Assembly: GCF_022227765.1 (NCBI RefSeq) | Contig: NZ_JAJMLZ010000001.1 | Span: forward strand, 1 to 64,000 | Source: Ectothiorhodospira shaposhnikovii | Lineage (GTDB): Bacteria > Pseudomonadota > Gammaproteobacteria > Ectothiorhodospirales > Ectothiorhodospiraceae | Length of the DNA stretch: 64,000 nt | Direction: 5' to 3' | Shown here: one piece after another, positions 48,171 through 58,641 of the stretch | Position numbering within the stretch: position 1 is the first letter of the stretch | Layout of the letters: the number at the start of each line of letters is the position of its first letter | The notes under the pieces: generated by a model | Database searches by the model: none | The model's input: the letters and a program-made list of their open reading frames with translations, nothing else | What the model was told of the DNA's origin: nothing | Made by a program: the position numbers and the translations under genes

Positions 48171-49889
48171 TCACCGCCCCAGCCGCTCCAGAAGGAACGG
48201 TTCCAGCGCCGCCATGGGGACCATGGTGGCCTCCGCATCCCGGCGGCCCTTGTACTCCACCTCGCCCGCATCCAGGCCCCGTTCGCCCAGCACGATCCGG
48301 TGCGGGATGCCGATCAGCTCCATGTCCGCGAACATGACCCCGGGCCGGGCGTTGCGGTCGTCCATGAGTACTTCGATACCGGCCGCCTGCAGGCGCTGGT
48401 ACAGGTCCTCGGCGGCTTCCCGCAGGCGCTGGGACTTGTGAGCGTTGATGGGGCACAGGGCCACCTGGAAGGGGGCCAGGGCGGCGGGCCAGATGATGCC
48501 CCGCTCGTCATGGTTCTGCTCGATGGCCGCGGCCACCACCCGGGAGACACCGATGCCGTAGCAGCCCATGGTGACCACCAGGGAGCGGCCCTGCTCGTCC
48601 AGTACCGTGGCATTCATGGCCTTGCTGTACTTGTCCCCCAGCTGGAAGATGTGGCCCACCTCGATGCCGCGGCGGATCTCCAGGGTGCCCAGGCCGTCCG
48701 GGCTGGGGTCGCCGGCCACCACGTTGCGCAGATCCGCCACCGTGGGCAGGGGCACGTCCCGTTCCCAGTTGATGCCGAACAGATGCTTGCCGTCCTGGTT
48801 GGCGCCGGCGGCAAAGTCGCTCATCATCGCTACCGACCGGTCGACGATGCAGGGGATGGGCAGGTTGACGGGACCCAGGGAGCCGGGGCCGGCACCGATC
48901 ACCGCGCGGATCTCCGCCTCCCCGGCCATGCGCAGGGGGGAGGCCACTTGGGGCAGCTTTTCCGCCTTGAGGGCATTGAGTTCATGGTCGCCGCGCACCA
49001 CCAGGGCGATGAGCTGAGTGGCGGTTTCTTCCGAGGCGGCCACCACCAGGGTCTTGATGGTCCGTTCGACGGGCAGGTCATGGCCGTCGACCAGTTCCTG
49101 GATGGTACGCACGTTGGGGGTGTCCACCATGCGCATGTCCTCGGTGGGGGCGGGCCGCTCCCCGGTCGGGGCCACGGCTTCGGCCAGTTCCACGTTGGCG
49201 GCATAGTCGCTGCTGTCGGAGAAGGCGATGGCATCCTCGCCGGAGGCGGCCAGGACGTGGAATTCGTGGGACTTGCTGCCGCCGATGGCGCCGGTATCCG
49301 CATGCACGGCCCGAAAATCCAGGCCGCAGCGCTGGAAGATTCGGGAGTAGGCGGCATGCATCAGGTCGTAGGTCTGTTGCAGGCTCTCGGCATCGGCGTG
49401 GAAGGAGTAGGCATCCTTCATCAGGAATTCCCGCGCCCGCATGATGCCGAAGCGGGGACGGATCTCGTCCCGGAACTTGGTCTGGATCTGGTAATAGTTC
49501 ACCGGCAGTTGACGATAGCTGTTCACTTCACGCCGCACCAGGTCGGTGATCACCTCTTCGTGGGTGGGGCCGAAGCAGAACTCCCGGTCATGGCGATCCC
49601 GCAAGCGCAGCAGTTCATGTCCGTACAGCTCCCAGCGCCCCGACTCCTGCCACAGCTCCGCCGGCTGCACCGCCGGCATCAGTACCTCCAGGGCACCGGC
49701 CCGGTTCATCTCCTCGCGCACGATGGCCTCCACCTTGCGCAGTACCCGCAGCCCCAGGGGCATCCAGGTATACAGGCCGGAGGCCAGGCGGCGAACGTAG
49801 CCGGCCCGCAGCATGAGCTGGTGGCTGATGACCTCGGCGTCGGCGGGGGTCTCTTTCAGGGTGGCCAGGGGAAACTGGGATACTCGCAT
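48171..49889 (-). CDS. proS: prolyl-tRNA synthetase
   Basis: Class II synthetase charging tRNA-Pro, of the bacterial type with a YbaK-like editing insertion. The 572-residue product has motif 1 near residues 60-80, motif 2 ([21 protein letters not shown], in two parts around 139-159), the editing domain about 225-400 and motif 3 ([14 protein letters not shown]) near 447. Start [20 protein letters not shown] is the family start. It is a single gene, convergent with the transporter cluster and divergent from the efflux operon. Confidence 0.97.
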   Translation of the reverse strand: MRVSQFPLATLKETPADAEVISHQLMLRAGYVRRLASGLYTWMPLGLRVLRKVEAIVREEMNRAGALEVLMPAVQPAELWQESGRWELYGHELLRLRDRHDREFCFGPTHEEVITDLVRREVNSYRQLPVNYYQIQTKFRDEIRPRFGIMRAREFLMKDAYSFHADAESLQQTYDLMHAAYSRIFQRCGLDFRAVHADTGAIGGSKSHEFHVLAASGEDAIAFSDSSDYAANVELAEAVAPTGERPAPTEDMRMVDTPNVRTIQELVDGHDLPVERTIKTLVVAASEETATQLIALVVRGDHELNALKAEKLPQVASPLRMAGEAEIRAVIGAGPGSLGPVNLPIPCIVDRSVAMMSDFAAGANQDGKHLFGINWERDVPLPTVADLRNVVAGDPSPDGLGTLEIRRGIEVGHIFQLGDKYSKAMNATVLDEQGRSLVVTMGCYGIGVSRVVAAAIEQNHDERGIIWPAALAPFQVALCPINAHKSQRLREAAEDLYQRLQAAGIEVLMDDRNARPGVMFADMELIGIPHRIVLGERGLDAGEVEYKGRRDAEATMVPMAALEPFLLERLGR

Positions 49890-50001
49890 GCGGGGGTGTC
49901 CGGATCATGATCTGTGGAAAGGGAATGGGATAAATTTACCATGAACGGGGGGCGGGGATGATTTTCCCGGGCCACGGGTGCCGTTCCGGGATGGCCGCCT
50001 T

Positions 50002-50041
50002 TTGATGACGCGCAATCCATGCTAAATTAGCGAAAACTAAT
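50002..50041 (+). promoter_or_regulatory. candidate promoter with overlapping palindromic operator for the RND operon
   Basis: TTGATG (50002-50007) and a TGC-preceded TAAATT (50023-50028) could form a promoter, though the 15-base spacing is short. The palindrome GCTAA-A-TTAGC (50021-50031) covers the -10 box. ATTAG-N6-CTAAT (50026-50041) adds a third half-site. Such nested arms would suit a TetR/ArsR-like repressor, but no regulator gene is adjacent. Confidence 0.4.
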
Positions 50042-50098
50042 ATTCCATGGGCCCTCGGCAAGATGTCCGAAGGCACGATCCTCACGGAGATCCGCGTC

Positions 50099-51148
50099 AT
50101 GATCCACTCAGGCCTGCGCCGGTTGTTCACCGGCATGCTTCTCATCTGGGCCGCGTCCGCCCTGGCCGCCCCTGATCCGGCCACCGTCCCCGCCACCCGT
50201 CACCTGTTGCCCGCCGAGCAGGTCTTCGATGGCCGGGTGGAAGCGGTGCGGCAGGCCACGGTATCGGCCCAGACCAGCGGCCGGGTCATGGAGGTCCTGT
50301 ATGACGTGGACGATTTCGTGGAGGCGGGGGCGGTCATCATCCGTCTGCGGGACACCGAACAGCGTGCCCGTCTGGATCAGGCCGAGGCCGGCCTGCGGGA
50401 ATCCCAGGCCCGCTTCAACGAGGCCCGGACCGAGTTTGATCGGGTACAGGGCATCTTCGAGCGCCAGCTCATCTCCCGTGCCGAGATGGACCGGGCCACC
50501 GCCGCGCTGGAAGCGGCACGAGCCCGCCTGGAATCCGCCCGCGCCGCCCGTGACGGCGCCCGTGAGGAACTGGACTATACCCAGGTGCGCGCCCCCTACG
50601 CGGGCATCGTCACCCGGCGTCATGTGGAAGTGGGCGAGAGCGTCAGTCCCGGTCAGCCGCTGCTGTCGGGCATCTCCCTGGAGTTTCTGCGGGTGACCAC
50701 GGAAGTACCCCAGCGCTTCATCAACCCGGTGCGTCGGTATCAGAGCGCCCGCATCCTGCTGGAGGACCAGCCGCCGGTGACCGTCAGCCAGCTCACCTTC
50801 TTCCCCTATGCCGATCCGGCCACGGCCGCGTTCCGGGTCCGGGCCGAACTGCCCGATCGGACACCGGGCCTGTTTCCCGGCATGTTCGTGAAGGTGGCCT
50901 TCACCGTGGGCGAGCGTGAGACCCTGCTGGTACCCGCCTCGGCGGTGGTGCAGCGCAGCGAGGTCTCCGCGGTCTATGTGGTGGATGATCAGGGCCGTAT
51001 CAGCCTGCGCCAGGTGCGCACGGGGAGAACGGAAGGTGACGGGCAGGTGGCCATCCTGGCCGGCCTCTCCGAAGGCGAGCAGGTGGCCCTGGATCCCGTC
51101 GCCGCCGGCGTGGCCCTCAAGACCCGGCAGCGGGAGGCGGCACGATGA
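50099..51148 (+). CDS. RND efflux periplasmic adaptor (membrane fusion protein)
   Basis: A 349-residue adaptor bridging the RND pump to an outer-membrane channel. It has a signal peptide (residues 1-24, ending ALAA), a split biotinyl-lipoyl domain (GRVMEVLYDVDDFVEAGAVI near 58 and VRAPYAGIVTRRHVEVGESV near 162), a helical hairpin between them, and beta-barrel and membrane-proximal domains. ATG 50099 was chosen for its signal peptide and GGAG upstream. Its stop overlaps the pump gene start. Confidence 0.9.
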   Translation: MIHSGLRRLFTGMLLIWAASALAAPDPATVPATRHLLPAEQVFDGRVEAVRQATVSAQTSGRVMEVLYDVDDFVEAGAVIIRLRDTEQRARLDQAEAGLRESQARFNEARTEFDRVQGIFERQLISRAEMDRATAALEAARARLESARAARDGAREELDYTQVRAPYAGIVTRRHVEVGESVSPGQPLLSGISLEFLRVTTEVPQRFINPVRRYQSARILLEDQPPVTVSQLTFFPYADPATAAFRVRAELPDRTPGLFPGMFVKVAFTVGERETLLVPASAVVQRSEVSAVYVVDDQGRISLRQVRTGRTEGDGQVAILAGLSEGEQVALDPVAAGVALKTRQREAAR

Positions 51149-54100
51149 ACCAGGCTGCAAAGGACGCCGGCGCCATGGGGATCTCCGGGCGTATCGCCAA
51201 GGCCTTCCTGACCTCCCAGATCACGCCCCTGCTGGCGCTGGTGGCGTTGCTGATGGGGCTGTTCGCCATTCTGGTGACCCCCCGCGAGGAAGAACCCCAG
51301 ATCAATGTCACCATGGCCAACGTGTTCATTCCCTTCCCCGGTGCCTCGGTGGAGGAGGTGGAGCAGCTGGTGAGCATCCCGGCCCAGCAGGTGCTGTCCG
51401 AGATCGAGGGCCTGGAGCATGTCTACTCGGTATCTCAGCCCGGCCTGTCGGTGATCACGGTCCAGTACCAGGTGGGGGAACCCCGCACCGATGCCATCGT
51501 GCGGCTCTACAATCAGGTCTTTTCCAATCAGGACTGGTTGCCCCAGGGGTTGGGGGTGGGGCAACCCATCATCAAGCCCAAGGGGATCGATGATGTGCCC
51601 ATCCTGGCCTTCACTCTCTGGACCAAAGACCCTGCTCGGGGTGCCCATGAGCTGCTGCGGGTGGCCCACAGCCTGGAAACCGAACTCAAGCGGGTGCCGG
51701 GCACCCGGGACATCTACACCATCGGCGGTCCCGACCATGTGGTCCAGGTGCGGCTGGACCCCCAGCGGGTGGCCGGTTTCGGCCTGAGCCTAGAGGACCT
51801 GCGTCATGCCCTGCGGGCCGGCAATGTCTCCCGCGATGCCGGGGCGCTGGTGCGGGATGACCTGGAGATCCCCCTGCAGGCCGGTCGGTTCCTGTCCAGC
51901 GAGGCGGAGGTCGCCGCCCTGGTGGTGGGCGTCCACGAGGGCAGTCCCGTCTACCTGTCGGACGTGGCCCAGGTGCGTCAAGGGCCGGCCACGCCGGACA
52001 ATTACGTGCGCTTCGGCTGGGGCGTGGGCGCCGGCAACGACTTCGTGCCGGGCCTGACCGAACCCGCGGTGACCATTGCCGTGGCCAAGCAGCCGGGGAC
52101 CAACGCGGTGGATATCGCCGACCGGCTCATGACCCGCATGGAGCAACTCCGGGGTACCCATATCCCCGAAGGGGTGGAGGTCACCGTCACCCGCAACTAC
52201 GGCGAGACCGCCGACGCCAAGGCCCGGACCCTGATCCAGAAGCTGATCCTTGCCACGGCCTCGGTGGTGATCCTGGTGTGGCTGGCCCTGGGCTGGCGGG
52301 AGGCCTTTATCGTCGGCACCGCGGTGGTCATCACCCTGGCCCTGACCCTGTTCGCCTCCTGGGCCTACGGCTTCACCCTCAACCGGGTGTCCCTGTTTGC
52401 CCTCATCTTCTCCATCGGCATCCTGGTGGATGACGCCATCGTGGTGGTGGAGAACATCCATCGCCACATGCAGATGGGCAAGAAGAAGCTGCTGGAGGCC
52501 ATTCCCCTGGCGGTGGACGAGGTGGGCGGTCCCACCATTCTGGCCACCTTTGCGGTGATCGCGGCCCTGTTGCCCATGGCCTTCGTCTCCGGGCTGATGG
52601 GGCCTTACATGAGCCCGATTCCCATCAATGCCAGCATGGGCATGCTGCTGTCCCTGGCGGTGGCCTATGTGGTGACGCCCTGGATGACCTACAAGCTATT
52701 GCGGCGTCAGGCGGAACAGCAACCCCCGGCACACGGGGGCAAGGGTCATGACGGCGGTGAGGCCGCCGCCGGCTGGATGCAGCGGGGTTCCGAGGCCATC
52801 CTTGGACCCTTCCTGCGGGGCAAGGGGGCGCGGATGCGCCGTTGGGGCCTCTACGGGAGCATGGTGCTGTTGATCCTGGGTTCCGTTTCCCTGGCCTATT
52901 TCCAGGTGGTGGTACTCAAGATGCTGCCCTTTGATGACAAGTCCGAATTCCAGGTGGTGGTGGACATGCCTGAAGGCACCAGCTTGGAGCGCACCGCCTG
53001 GGTGCTGCGGGAAATGGGCGAATACCTGGCCACGGTGCCGGAAGTGCGGGACTACCAGGTGTATGCGGGCACCGCCTCGCCCATCAACTTCAATGGTCTG
53101 GTGCGCCAGTACTACCTGCGGGAGGGCGGACATCTGGGGGATATCCAGGTGAATCTGGTGGATCAGAAGGAGCGTCGTCGCCAGAGTCACGAGATCGCCC
53201 TGGGCGTGCGCGGTCCCCTGCAGGAGATTGCCATGCGCCACGGCGCCGCCCTGAAGGTGGTGGAGGTGCCGCCGGGGCCGCCGGTGCGTGCCCCCATCGT
53301 GGCGGAGATCTACGGCCCCGATTACGAAGGTCAGATCCGGGTGGCGCGTCAGGTCAGGGCCCTGTTCGAGTCCACCGAGGGTGTGGTGGATGTGGACGAC
53401 TCGGTGGAATATCCCGGTCCGCGCCTGATCCTGGAAGTGGACCGGGAAAAGGCGGCCCGGCTGGGTGTGGCCCAGGACCAGATCGCCCACGCCGTGGACA
53501 CGGTGATCCGGGGCGAGGACGTGAGCTTCCTGTTCGGTGCCGGGGTCAAGTACGCCGTGCCCATCCGGCTGGAGTTCGCCGCCGCCGACAAGGCGGAGCT
53601 GGACACCTTGCTGGCGTTGCGGGTACGGGCCAGGGACGGTGCCCTGGTGCCTCTGTCGGAGCTGGTCAACGTGGTGGAGACCACCCGGGAGCGGTCCATT
53701 CATCACAAGGACCTGCTGCCGGTGGTCTATGTCACCGGCGACATGGCCGGGCGTCTGGACAGTCCTTTGTACGGCATGTTCGACCTGTTCTTCCAGTTGC
53801 GTGACCAGCCCCTGGCCCTGGACCGTCCTCTGGATCAGTACTTCATCAGTCAGCCGGAGGACCCTTACGTCTACAGTCTGAAGTGGGACGGGGAGTGGCA
53901 GATCACCTATGAGACCTTCCGCGACATGGGCCTGGCCTATTCGGTGGGGCTGGTGCTCATCTACCTGCTGGTGGTGGCCCAGTTCCGTTCCTACGTGGTG
54001 CCGCTGATCATCATGGCGCCGATCCCGCTGACGGTGATCGGTGTCATGCCCGGTCACGCCCTGCTGGATGGGCTGTTCATGGACGCCAAATTCACGGCCA

Positions 54101-54414
54101 CGTCCATGATCGGCATGATCGCCCTGGCGGGGATCATCGTGCGCAACTCCATTTTGCTGGTGGATTTCATCAACCAGGAAGTGGCCCGTGGCGTGGCCCT
54201 GGAGGCGGCGGTGATCCGGGCGGGGGCGGTCCGCACCAAGCCCATCGTGCTCACCGGTCTGGCGGCCATGATCGGCGCCGGGTTCATCCTGACCGATCCC
54301 ATCTTCAACGGCCTGGCCATCTCCCTGATCTTTGGGGTACTGGTCTCCACGGTGCTCACCCTGTTGGTGATCCCGGTGCTGTACTACAGCTATCTGAGAG
54401 GACGCACGGGCTGA
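51145..54414 (+). CDS. RND-family efflux pump inner-membrane subunit
   Basis: A 1089-residue proton-driven pump of the AcrB/HAE1-like group. A first helix (about 26-43) is followed by a periplasmic porter domain starting FIPFPGASVEEVEQLVSIP. The proton-relay pair D429-D430 lies in GILVDDAIVVVENIHRHM, and a second membrane block (about 930-1085) ends the protein. A hydrophilic Gly/His-rich cytoplasmic stretch (AEQQPPAHGGKGHDGGEAAA, about 527-546) sits between the halves. Substrate is unknown; the charge-relay residues of CusA metal pumps are not evident. No TolC-type gene is in the window. Translationally coupled to the adaptor. Confidence 0.92.
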   Translation: MNQAAKDAGAMGISGRIAKAFLTSQITPLLALVALLMGLFAILVTPREEEPQINVTMANVFIPFPGASVEEVEQLVSIPAQQVLSEIEGLEHVYSVSQPGLSVITVQYQVGEPRTDAIVRLYNQVFSNQDWLPQGLGVGQPIIKPKGIDDVPILAFTLWTKDPARGAHELLRVAHSLETELKRVPGTRDIYTIGGPDHVVQVRLDPQRVAGFGLSLEDLRHALRAGNVSRDAGALVRDDLEIPLQAGRFLSSEAEVAALVVGVHEGSPVYLSDVAQVRQGPATPDNYVRFGWGVGAGNDFVPGLTEPAVTIAVAKQPGTNAVDIADRLMTRMEQLRGTHIPEGVEVTVTRNYGETADAKARTLIQKLILATASVVILVWLALGWREAFIVGTAVVITLALTLFASWAYGFTLNRVSLFALIFSIGILVDDAIVVVENIHRHMQMGKKKLLEAIPLAVDEVGGPTILATFAVIAALLPMAFVSGLMGPYMSPIPINASMGMLLSLAVAYVVTPWMTYKLLRRQAEQQPPAHGGKGHDGGEAAAGWMQRGSEAILGPFLRGKGARMRRWGLYGSMVLLILGSVSLAYFQVVVLKMLPFDDKSEFQVVVDMPEGTSLERTAWVLREMGEYLATVPEVRDYQVYAGTASPINFNGLVRQYYLREGGHLGDIQVNLVDQKERRRQSHEIALGVRGPLQEIAMRHGAALKVVEVPPGPPVRAPIVAEIYGPDYEGQIRVARQVRALFESTEGVVDVDDSVEYPGPRLILEVDREKAARLGVAQDQIAHAVDTVIRGEDVSFLFGAGVKYAVPIRLEFAAADKAELDTLLALRVRARDGALVPLSELVNVVETTRERSIHHKDLLPVVYVTGDMAGRLDSPLYGMFDLFFQLRDQPLALDRPLDQYFISQPEDPYVYSLKWDGEWQITYETFRDMGLAYSVGLVLIYLLVVAQFRSYVVPLIIMAPIPLTVIGVMPGHALLDGLFMDAKFTATSMIGMIALAGIIVRNSILLVDFINQEVARGVALEAAVIRAGAVRTKPIVLTGLAAMIGAGFILTDPIFNGLAISLIFGVLVSTVLTLLVIPVLYYSYLRGRTG

Positions 54415-54443
54415 AGCGGGGCCCCACCGCCCCTCCCGGAACC

Positions 54444-55295
54444 CTAACGGTTCTCGCCTCTGGACACTGCCATCAATATCCGGTCCAGCCAGCGCGTCGG
54501 CAGGATACGCCGCAGGGTGCCGAACAAATGCGTGGGTACCGTCACGTAGTACCTGGCCCGGGGGCGGGGGCTTTCCAGGGCATGGATCAGTTTTTTCACC
54601 ACCGCCTCCGGGGGCAGGGTGAAGGGAGCGGCCGGCCCCGGCTTGGTCAGACGCCGTTCCGCCGCCTGGTATTTGTCCCGGAAGACGCTGTTGTCCCGGT
54701 CGATGTGGGCCAGGAAGGCCTGATGGGCATTGGCCCGAAAGCGGCTGGTGATGGGACCGGGTTCGATCAGGGAGACGTGTACGCCGCTGCCGTGGAGTTC
54801 CATGCGCAGGGTGTCGGTGAGTCCTTCCAGGGCAAACTTGGAGCCGGTGTAGGCACCGCGAAAGGGCAGGGCAATCAGGCCCAGCACCGAGCTGTTCTGC
54901 ACGATGCGCCCCTCGCCCTGGGCCCGCATCACCGGGATCACCCGGTTGGTCAGGTCCAGCCAGCCCAGCACGTTGGTCTCCAGCTGTTTGCGCAACACCT
55001 CCCGGGACAGATCCTCCACCGCCCCCGGTTGACCGTAGGCGCCGTTGTTGAACAGACCGTAGAGTCGTCCGCCGGTGGCGGCGAGGACCGCCTCCACAGC
55101 GGCGGCGATGGACTCCGGATCATCCAGGTCCAGGGGCAGGGCCTCGAAGCCCTCCTGTTGCAGACGTTCCACGTCTTCCGCTCGCCGGGCGGTGGCAAAC
55201 ACCCGAAAACCTCGTTCCCGCAGCATTCGGGCGGCGCAATGGCCGATGCCGGAGGAACAGCCGGTGATGAGCACGGATTTAGGGGATGGATTCAA
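54444..55295 (-). CDS. short-chain dehydrogenase/reductase
   Basis: A 283-residue classical SDR. Cofactor motif TGCSSGIG at residues 12-19 (glycine-rich TGxxxGIG), NNGAYGQ near 83-89 in place of NNAG, catalytic serine in NSSVLG near 138 and YTGSK near 153-157. The N-terminal ATARRAEDVERL suggests NADP preference. The substrate is unknown. It lies 10 bases downstream of the DsrE-like gene on the same strand and is probably co-transcribed with it. Confidence 0.86.
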   Translation of the reverse strand: MNPSPKSVLITGCSSGIGHCAARMLRERGFRVFATARRAEDVERLQQEGFEALPLDLDDPESIAAAVEAVLAATGGRLYGLFNNGAYGQPGAVEDLSREVLRKQLETNVLGWLDLTNRVIPVMRAQGEGRIVQNSSVLGLIALPFRGAYTGSKFALEGLTDTLRMELHGSGVHVSLIEPGPITSRFRANAHQAFLAHIDRDNSVFRDKYQAAERRLTKPGPAAPFTLPPEAVVKKLIHALESPRPRARYYVTVPTHLFGTLRRILPTRWLDRILMAVSRGENR

Positions 55296-55305
55296 GGCGG
55301 ATCTC

Positions 55306-55683
55306 CTAATACGTCAGCACCACGACCCCATCCTCCACCGCTTCGCCGATGAAGGCCCCGCCGCCGCGCCTGCCGTCCAGCTCCGGGATGGCATTGTCGT
55401 CATTGAGCTCGTGCTCCTCCATGGCGCCGGCACAGGCATAGAACTTCACCCCGGCCTCGTGGGCGTCCCGCATGAAGTCATAGACGGACTTCGTCCGCTG
55501 CTTGCCGGTGTAGAGGTTCTCCGCCACTCCCTGCTTGAGCAGCTGGGTGGTCTCGGCCGCGAAATAGACCTCCACCTCCAGATCCATGGCCGCCGCCACG
55601 GCGGCCTGGAAGAAGGGCGCCCCCAGGGTCCCTGGGGCCTTGAGGCTGGTGTTGAGAAGCATGATGATGACCTTGTCTGCCAT
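55306..55683 (-). CDS. DsrE/DsrF-like sulfur-relay fold protein
   Basis: A 125-residue DsrE-fold protein. It starts MADKVIIMLLNTSLKAPGTL, has the VEVYFAAETTQLLKQGVAENL segment and one cysteine in FYACAGAMEEHEL, in the region where sulfur-carrying DsrE relatives hold their active cysteine. Relatives take part in cytoplasmic sulfur trafficking, but many solitary members have no proven role. AAGGAC before the ATG is a good ribosome site. First gene of a two-gene minus-strand unit with the SDR. Confidence 0.82.
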   Translation of the reverse strand: MADKVIIMLLNTSLKAPGTLGAPFFQAAVAAAMDLEVEVYFAAETTQLLKQGVAENLYTGKQRTKSVYDFMRDAHEAGVKFYACAGAMEEHELNDDNAIPELDGRRGGGAFIGEAVEDGVVVLTY

Positions 55684-55782
55684 GGTGTCCTTGCCTCGTG
55701 AAAATGAGGACTGGAAATTTTCCCGGACGTCCCCATATGCAACCAGGCACCATTTCTCCGGTGCCGTGAAACACTTTGCGGA

Positions 55783-55788
55783 TATAAT
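55783..55788 (+). promoter_or_regulatory. consensus -10 box upstream of fmdB
   Basis: A perfect TATAAT, 39 bases before the fmdB-like ATG, in the 143-base gap between the divergent DsrE-like and zinc-ribbon genes. No clear -35 is seen 16-18 bases upstream (GGTGCC). Confidence 0.45.
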
Positions 55789-55826
55789 CCGGACCTGTCC
55801 AGATTTCTGCCCCTGGGGTATTGACC

Positions 55827-56114
55827 ATGCCGATCTACGAATACGAATGCAATGCCTGCGGCCACCGCCTGGAGGCCATCCAGAAGTTCTCCGACGCCCC
55901 CCTGGTGGATTGCCCCGAATGCCACGGTGCCACCCTGCAGAAGCAGGTTTCGGCCCCCGCCTTCCGTCTGGGCGGCAGCGGTTGGTACGAGACCGACTTC
56001 AAGAACGGCAACAAGAAGAACCTCAAGGATGACGGCAAGGCCCCGGCTTGCGGCGCCGACGGCAAGTCCGGCGGTGGCGCCGACGCCTGCGCCGCCTGCA
56101 AGGCCGCGAGCTGA
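55827..56114 (+). CDS. FmdB-family zinc ribbon protein
   Basis: A 95-residue protein with the FmdB start MPIYEYECNACGHRLE and zinc ligands C8, C11, C29 and C32. A second loose cysteine cluster (CGADGKSGG...CAACKA) ends the protein. The family is widespread, often precedes DUF502 and aspS as here, and its biochemical role is not established. ATG 55827 is preferred over the TTG at 55821 by similarity. Confidence 0.88.
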   Translation: MPIYEYECNACGHRLEAIQKFSDAPLVDCPECHGATLQKQVSAPAFRLGGSGWYETDFKNGNKKNLKDDGKAPACGADGKSGGGADACAACKAAS

Positions 56115-56120
56115 TCCGCC

Positions 56121-56765
56121 TTGAACCCCATCTCCACAGGACCGTTGCATACCTTCCGGCGCTATCTGATCGCCGGACTGGTGGTCTGGGTGCCCTTGAT
56201 CACCACCGTGGTGGTGATCAAGTTCATCGTCGACATGATGGATCGCACCCTGCTGCTGCTGCCGCCGCCCTGGCGACCGGAAAACCTGCTGGGCTTCACC
56301 ATCCCGGGCTTCGGCATCGTCGTTGCGCTGGTGATCGTCTTTCTCACCGGTCTGGTGGTGGCGAACCTGGTGGGGCGCAAGCTGGTGGATCTCTGGGAGG
56401 CCATCCTGGCCCGGATTCCCCTGGTGAGCACCATCTACTCGGCGGTGAAACAGGTGATGGAGACCCTGTTCGGCGCCGGCGGAGACTCCTTTCGCAAGGT
56501 GCTGCTGATCGAATATCCCCGCAAGGGGATCTGGACCCTGGGTTTCCAGACCGGCAGCGGCATGGGCGAGGTACAGGCCCGCACCGAGCGGCAGGTGGTG
56601 AGCGTGTTCGTGCCCACCACCCCCAACCCCACCTCGGGTTTCATCATTCTGGTGCCCAGGGACGAGGTGATCGAACTGGACATGAGCGTGGAGGACGGCC
56701 TCAAGTTCGTCATGTCCCTGGGGGTGGTGGTGCCCCGTTATCCTCCCAAGGGGAAGTCGGGCTGA
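56121..56765 (+). CDS. DUF502 membrane protein
   Basis: A 214-residue integral membrane protein of the DUF502 family, function unknown. There are two N-terminal helices (about 14-38 and 60-85), then the conserved [20 protein letters not shown] segment and a beta-rich C-terminal domain including [18 protein letters not shown]. The start is a TTG at 56121, 6 bases after the fmdB stop. The fmdB-DUF502-aspS order is conserved in gammaproteobacteria. Confidence 0.88.
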   Translation: MNPISTGPLHTFRRYLIAGLVVWVPLITTVVVIKFIVDMMDRTLLLLPPPWRPENLLGFTIPGFGIVVALVIVFLTGLVVANLVGRKLVDLWEAILARIPLVSTIYSAVKQVMETLFGAGGDSFRKVLLIEYPRKGIWTLGFQTGSGMGEVQARTERQVVSVFVPTTPNPTSGFIILVPRDEVIELDMSVEDGLKFVMSLGVVVPRYPPKGKSG

Positions 56766-56856
56766 AGGCCCGCCGCCCGGGCGTTTACTCCGGCGCATCG
56801 TACCCCTTACCATTAGCCGTTTTCCCCAGAACCGAATCAACCAGCGAAGGCAAGAC

Positions 56857-58635
56857 ATGCGTACTCATTATTGCGGCACCGTCGATGAATCCCTGCTCGA
56901 CCAGGAGGTGACCCTGTGCGGGTGGGTCAACCGTCGCCGTGACCATGGGGGCGTTATCTTCGTCGATCTGCGGGACCGGGAGGGTCTGGTGCAGGTAGTG
57001 TTCGATCCGGATCGGGCCGAGGTGTTCCGGACCGCCGAGCGGGTTCGCAGTGAATACGTGCTGCAGGTGCGCGGCAAGGTCCGCCGTCGTCCGGAGGGCA
57101 CGGTCAACACCGATCTGCGCACCGGCGCCATCGAGGTGCTGGGCACCGAACTGACCGTGCTCAACGCCGCCGAGACGCCGCCCTTCCAGCTGGACGAGGA
57201 CGAGGTGGGCGAGGAAACCCGCCTGCGCTACCGCTACATGGACCTGCGCCGTCCGATCATGCAGACCCGCCTGCGCATGCGCGCCCAGGTGACCGGGGTA
57301 CTGCGTCGCTTCCTGGAATCCCACGGCTTCCTGGACATCGAGACCCCCATGCTCACCAAGGCCACCCCCGAGGGTGCCCGCGACTACCTGGTGCCCAGCC
57401 GCACCCACCCCGGCAGCTTTTTTGCGCTGCCCCAGTCGCCCCAGCTGTTCAAGCAGCTGCTGATGATGTCCGGCCTGGACCGCTACTACCAGATCGTGCG
57501 CTGCTTCCGCGACGAAGACCTGCGCGCCGACCGCCAGCCGGAATTCACCCAGCTGGATATCGAGACCTCCTTCATGGATGAAGAGGCCATCATGACACTC
57601 ATGGAAGAGATGGTGCGCGAACTCTTCGCCCAGGTGCTGGAAGTGCCCCTGCACACCCCCTTCCAGCGTATGACCTATGCCGAGGCCATGCACCGCTACG
57701 GTTCCGACAAGCCGGATCTGCGCATTCCCCTGGAGCTGGTGGATCTCACCGACGTGATGGCCGAGGTGGAGTTCAAGGTTTTCTCCGGCCCGGCCAAGGA
57801 TCCCAACGGTCGGGTGGCCGCCCTGCGCCTGCCCAAGGGCGGCGAGGTATCCCGCAAGGAGATCGACGACTACACCAGCTTCGTCGGTCGTTACGGTGCC
57901 AAGGGTCTGGCCTATATCAAGGTCAACGACATCAACGCCGGGCGCGAGGGGTTGCAGTCCCCCATCCTCAAGTTCCTGCCGGATACGGTGGTGGTGGAGA
58001 TCCTCAACCGCACCGCTGCCGAGGACGGCGACCTGATCTTCTTCGGCGCCGACAAGGCCCGGGTGGTGAATGAGTCCCTGGGGGCGCTGCGGGTCAAGCT
58101 GGGCCACGACCGGGGCCTGGTGGAGCGGGGCTGGCGGCCCCTGTGGGTGGTGGATTTCCCCATGTTCGAGCTGGACGAGAAGGAAGGCCGCTGGGTGGCC
58201 CTGCATCATCCCTTCACCGCGCCGCGCACCGACGATATGGCGGCCCTGTCCGAGAATCCGGGCCAGCTGGTCTCCCGCGCCTACGACATGGTGCTCAACG
58301 GCACCGAGGTGGGCGGCGGTTCCGTGCGTATCCACAACATGGCCATGCAGCAGGCGGTGTTCGGTCTGCTGGGCATCGGCGAAGACGAGGCCCGGGAGAA
58401 GTTCGGCTTCCTGCTGGATGCCCTCAAGTACGGCTGCCCGCCCCACGGCGGCATCGCCTTCGGTCTGGACCGTCTGGTCATGCTCATGACCGGTGCCCAG
58501 TCCATCCGTGACGTCATGGCCTTCCCCAAGACCCAGACCGCCGCCTGCCCCCTGACCCAGGCCCCGGCCCCGGTCAGCGAAGCCCAACTGCGGGAACTGG
58601 GTATCCGGTTGCGGCAGACCGAAAAACCGGTGTAA
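56857..58635 (+). CDS. aspS: aspartyl-tRNA synthetase
   Basis: Class II synthetase charging tRNA-Asp, possibly also tRNA-Asn if the enzyme is non-discriminating. The 592-residue product has the N-terminal OB fold ([20 protein letters not shown] near 24-43), motif 2 near 215-230 ([20 protein letters not shown]), the bacterial GAD insertion (about 280-420) and motif 3 ([13 protein letters not shown]) near 530. Length is typical (590 in E. coli). A strong hairpin follows. Confidence 0.97.
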   Translation: MRTHYCGTVDESLLDQEVTLCGWVNRRRDHGGVIFVDLRDREGLVQVVFDPDRAEVFRTAERVRSEYVLQVRGKVRRRPEGTVNTDLRTGAIEVLGTELTVLNAAETPPFQLDEDEVGEETRLRYRYMDLRRPIMQTRLRMRAQVTGVLRRFLESHGFLDIETPMLTKATPEGARDYLVPSRTHPGSFFALPQSPQLFKQLLMMSGLDRYYQIVRCFRDEDLRADRQPEFTQLDIETSFMDEEAIMTLMEEMVRELFAQVLEVPLHTPFQRMTYAEAMHRYGSDKPDLRIPLELVDLTDVMAEVEFKVFSGPAKDPNGRVAALRLPKGGEVSRKEIDDYTSFVGRYGAKGLAYIKVNDINAGREGLQSPILKFLPDTVVVEILNRTAAEDGDLIFFGADKARVVNESLGALRVKLGHDRGLVERGWRPLWVVDFPMFELDEKEGRWVALHHPFTAPRTDDMAALSENPGQLVSRAYDMVLNGTEVGGGSVRIHNMAMQQAVFGLLGIGEDEAREKFGFLLDALKYGCPPHGGIAFGLDRLVMLMTGAQSIRDVMAFPKTQTAACPLTQAPAPVSEAQLRELGIRLRQTEKPV

Positions 58636-58641
58636 GCATTT

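Noticed and set aside
51145-54414. CusA-type copper/silver efflux pump
   Set aside because: The adaptor lacks metal-binding methionine clusters, and no cusC/F or metal regulator is present; the family call was left as general RND.
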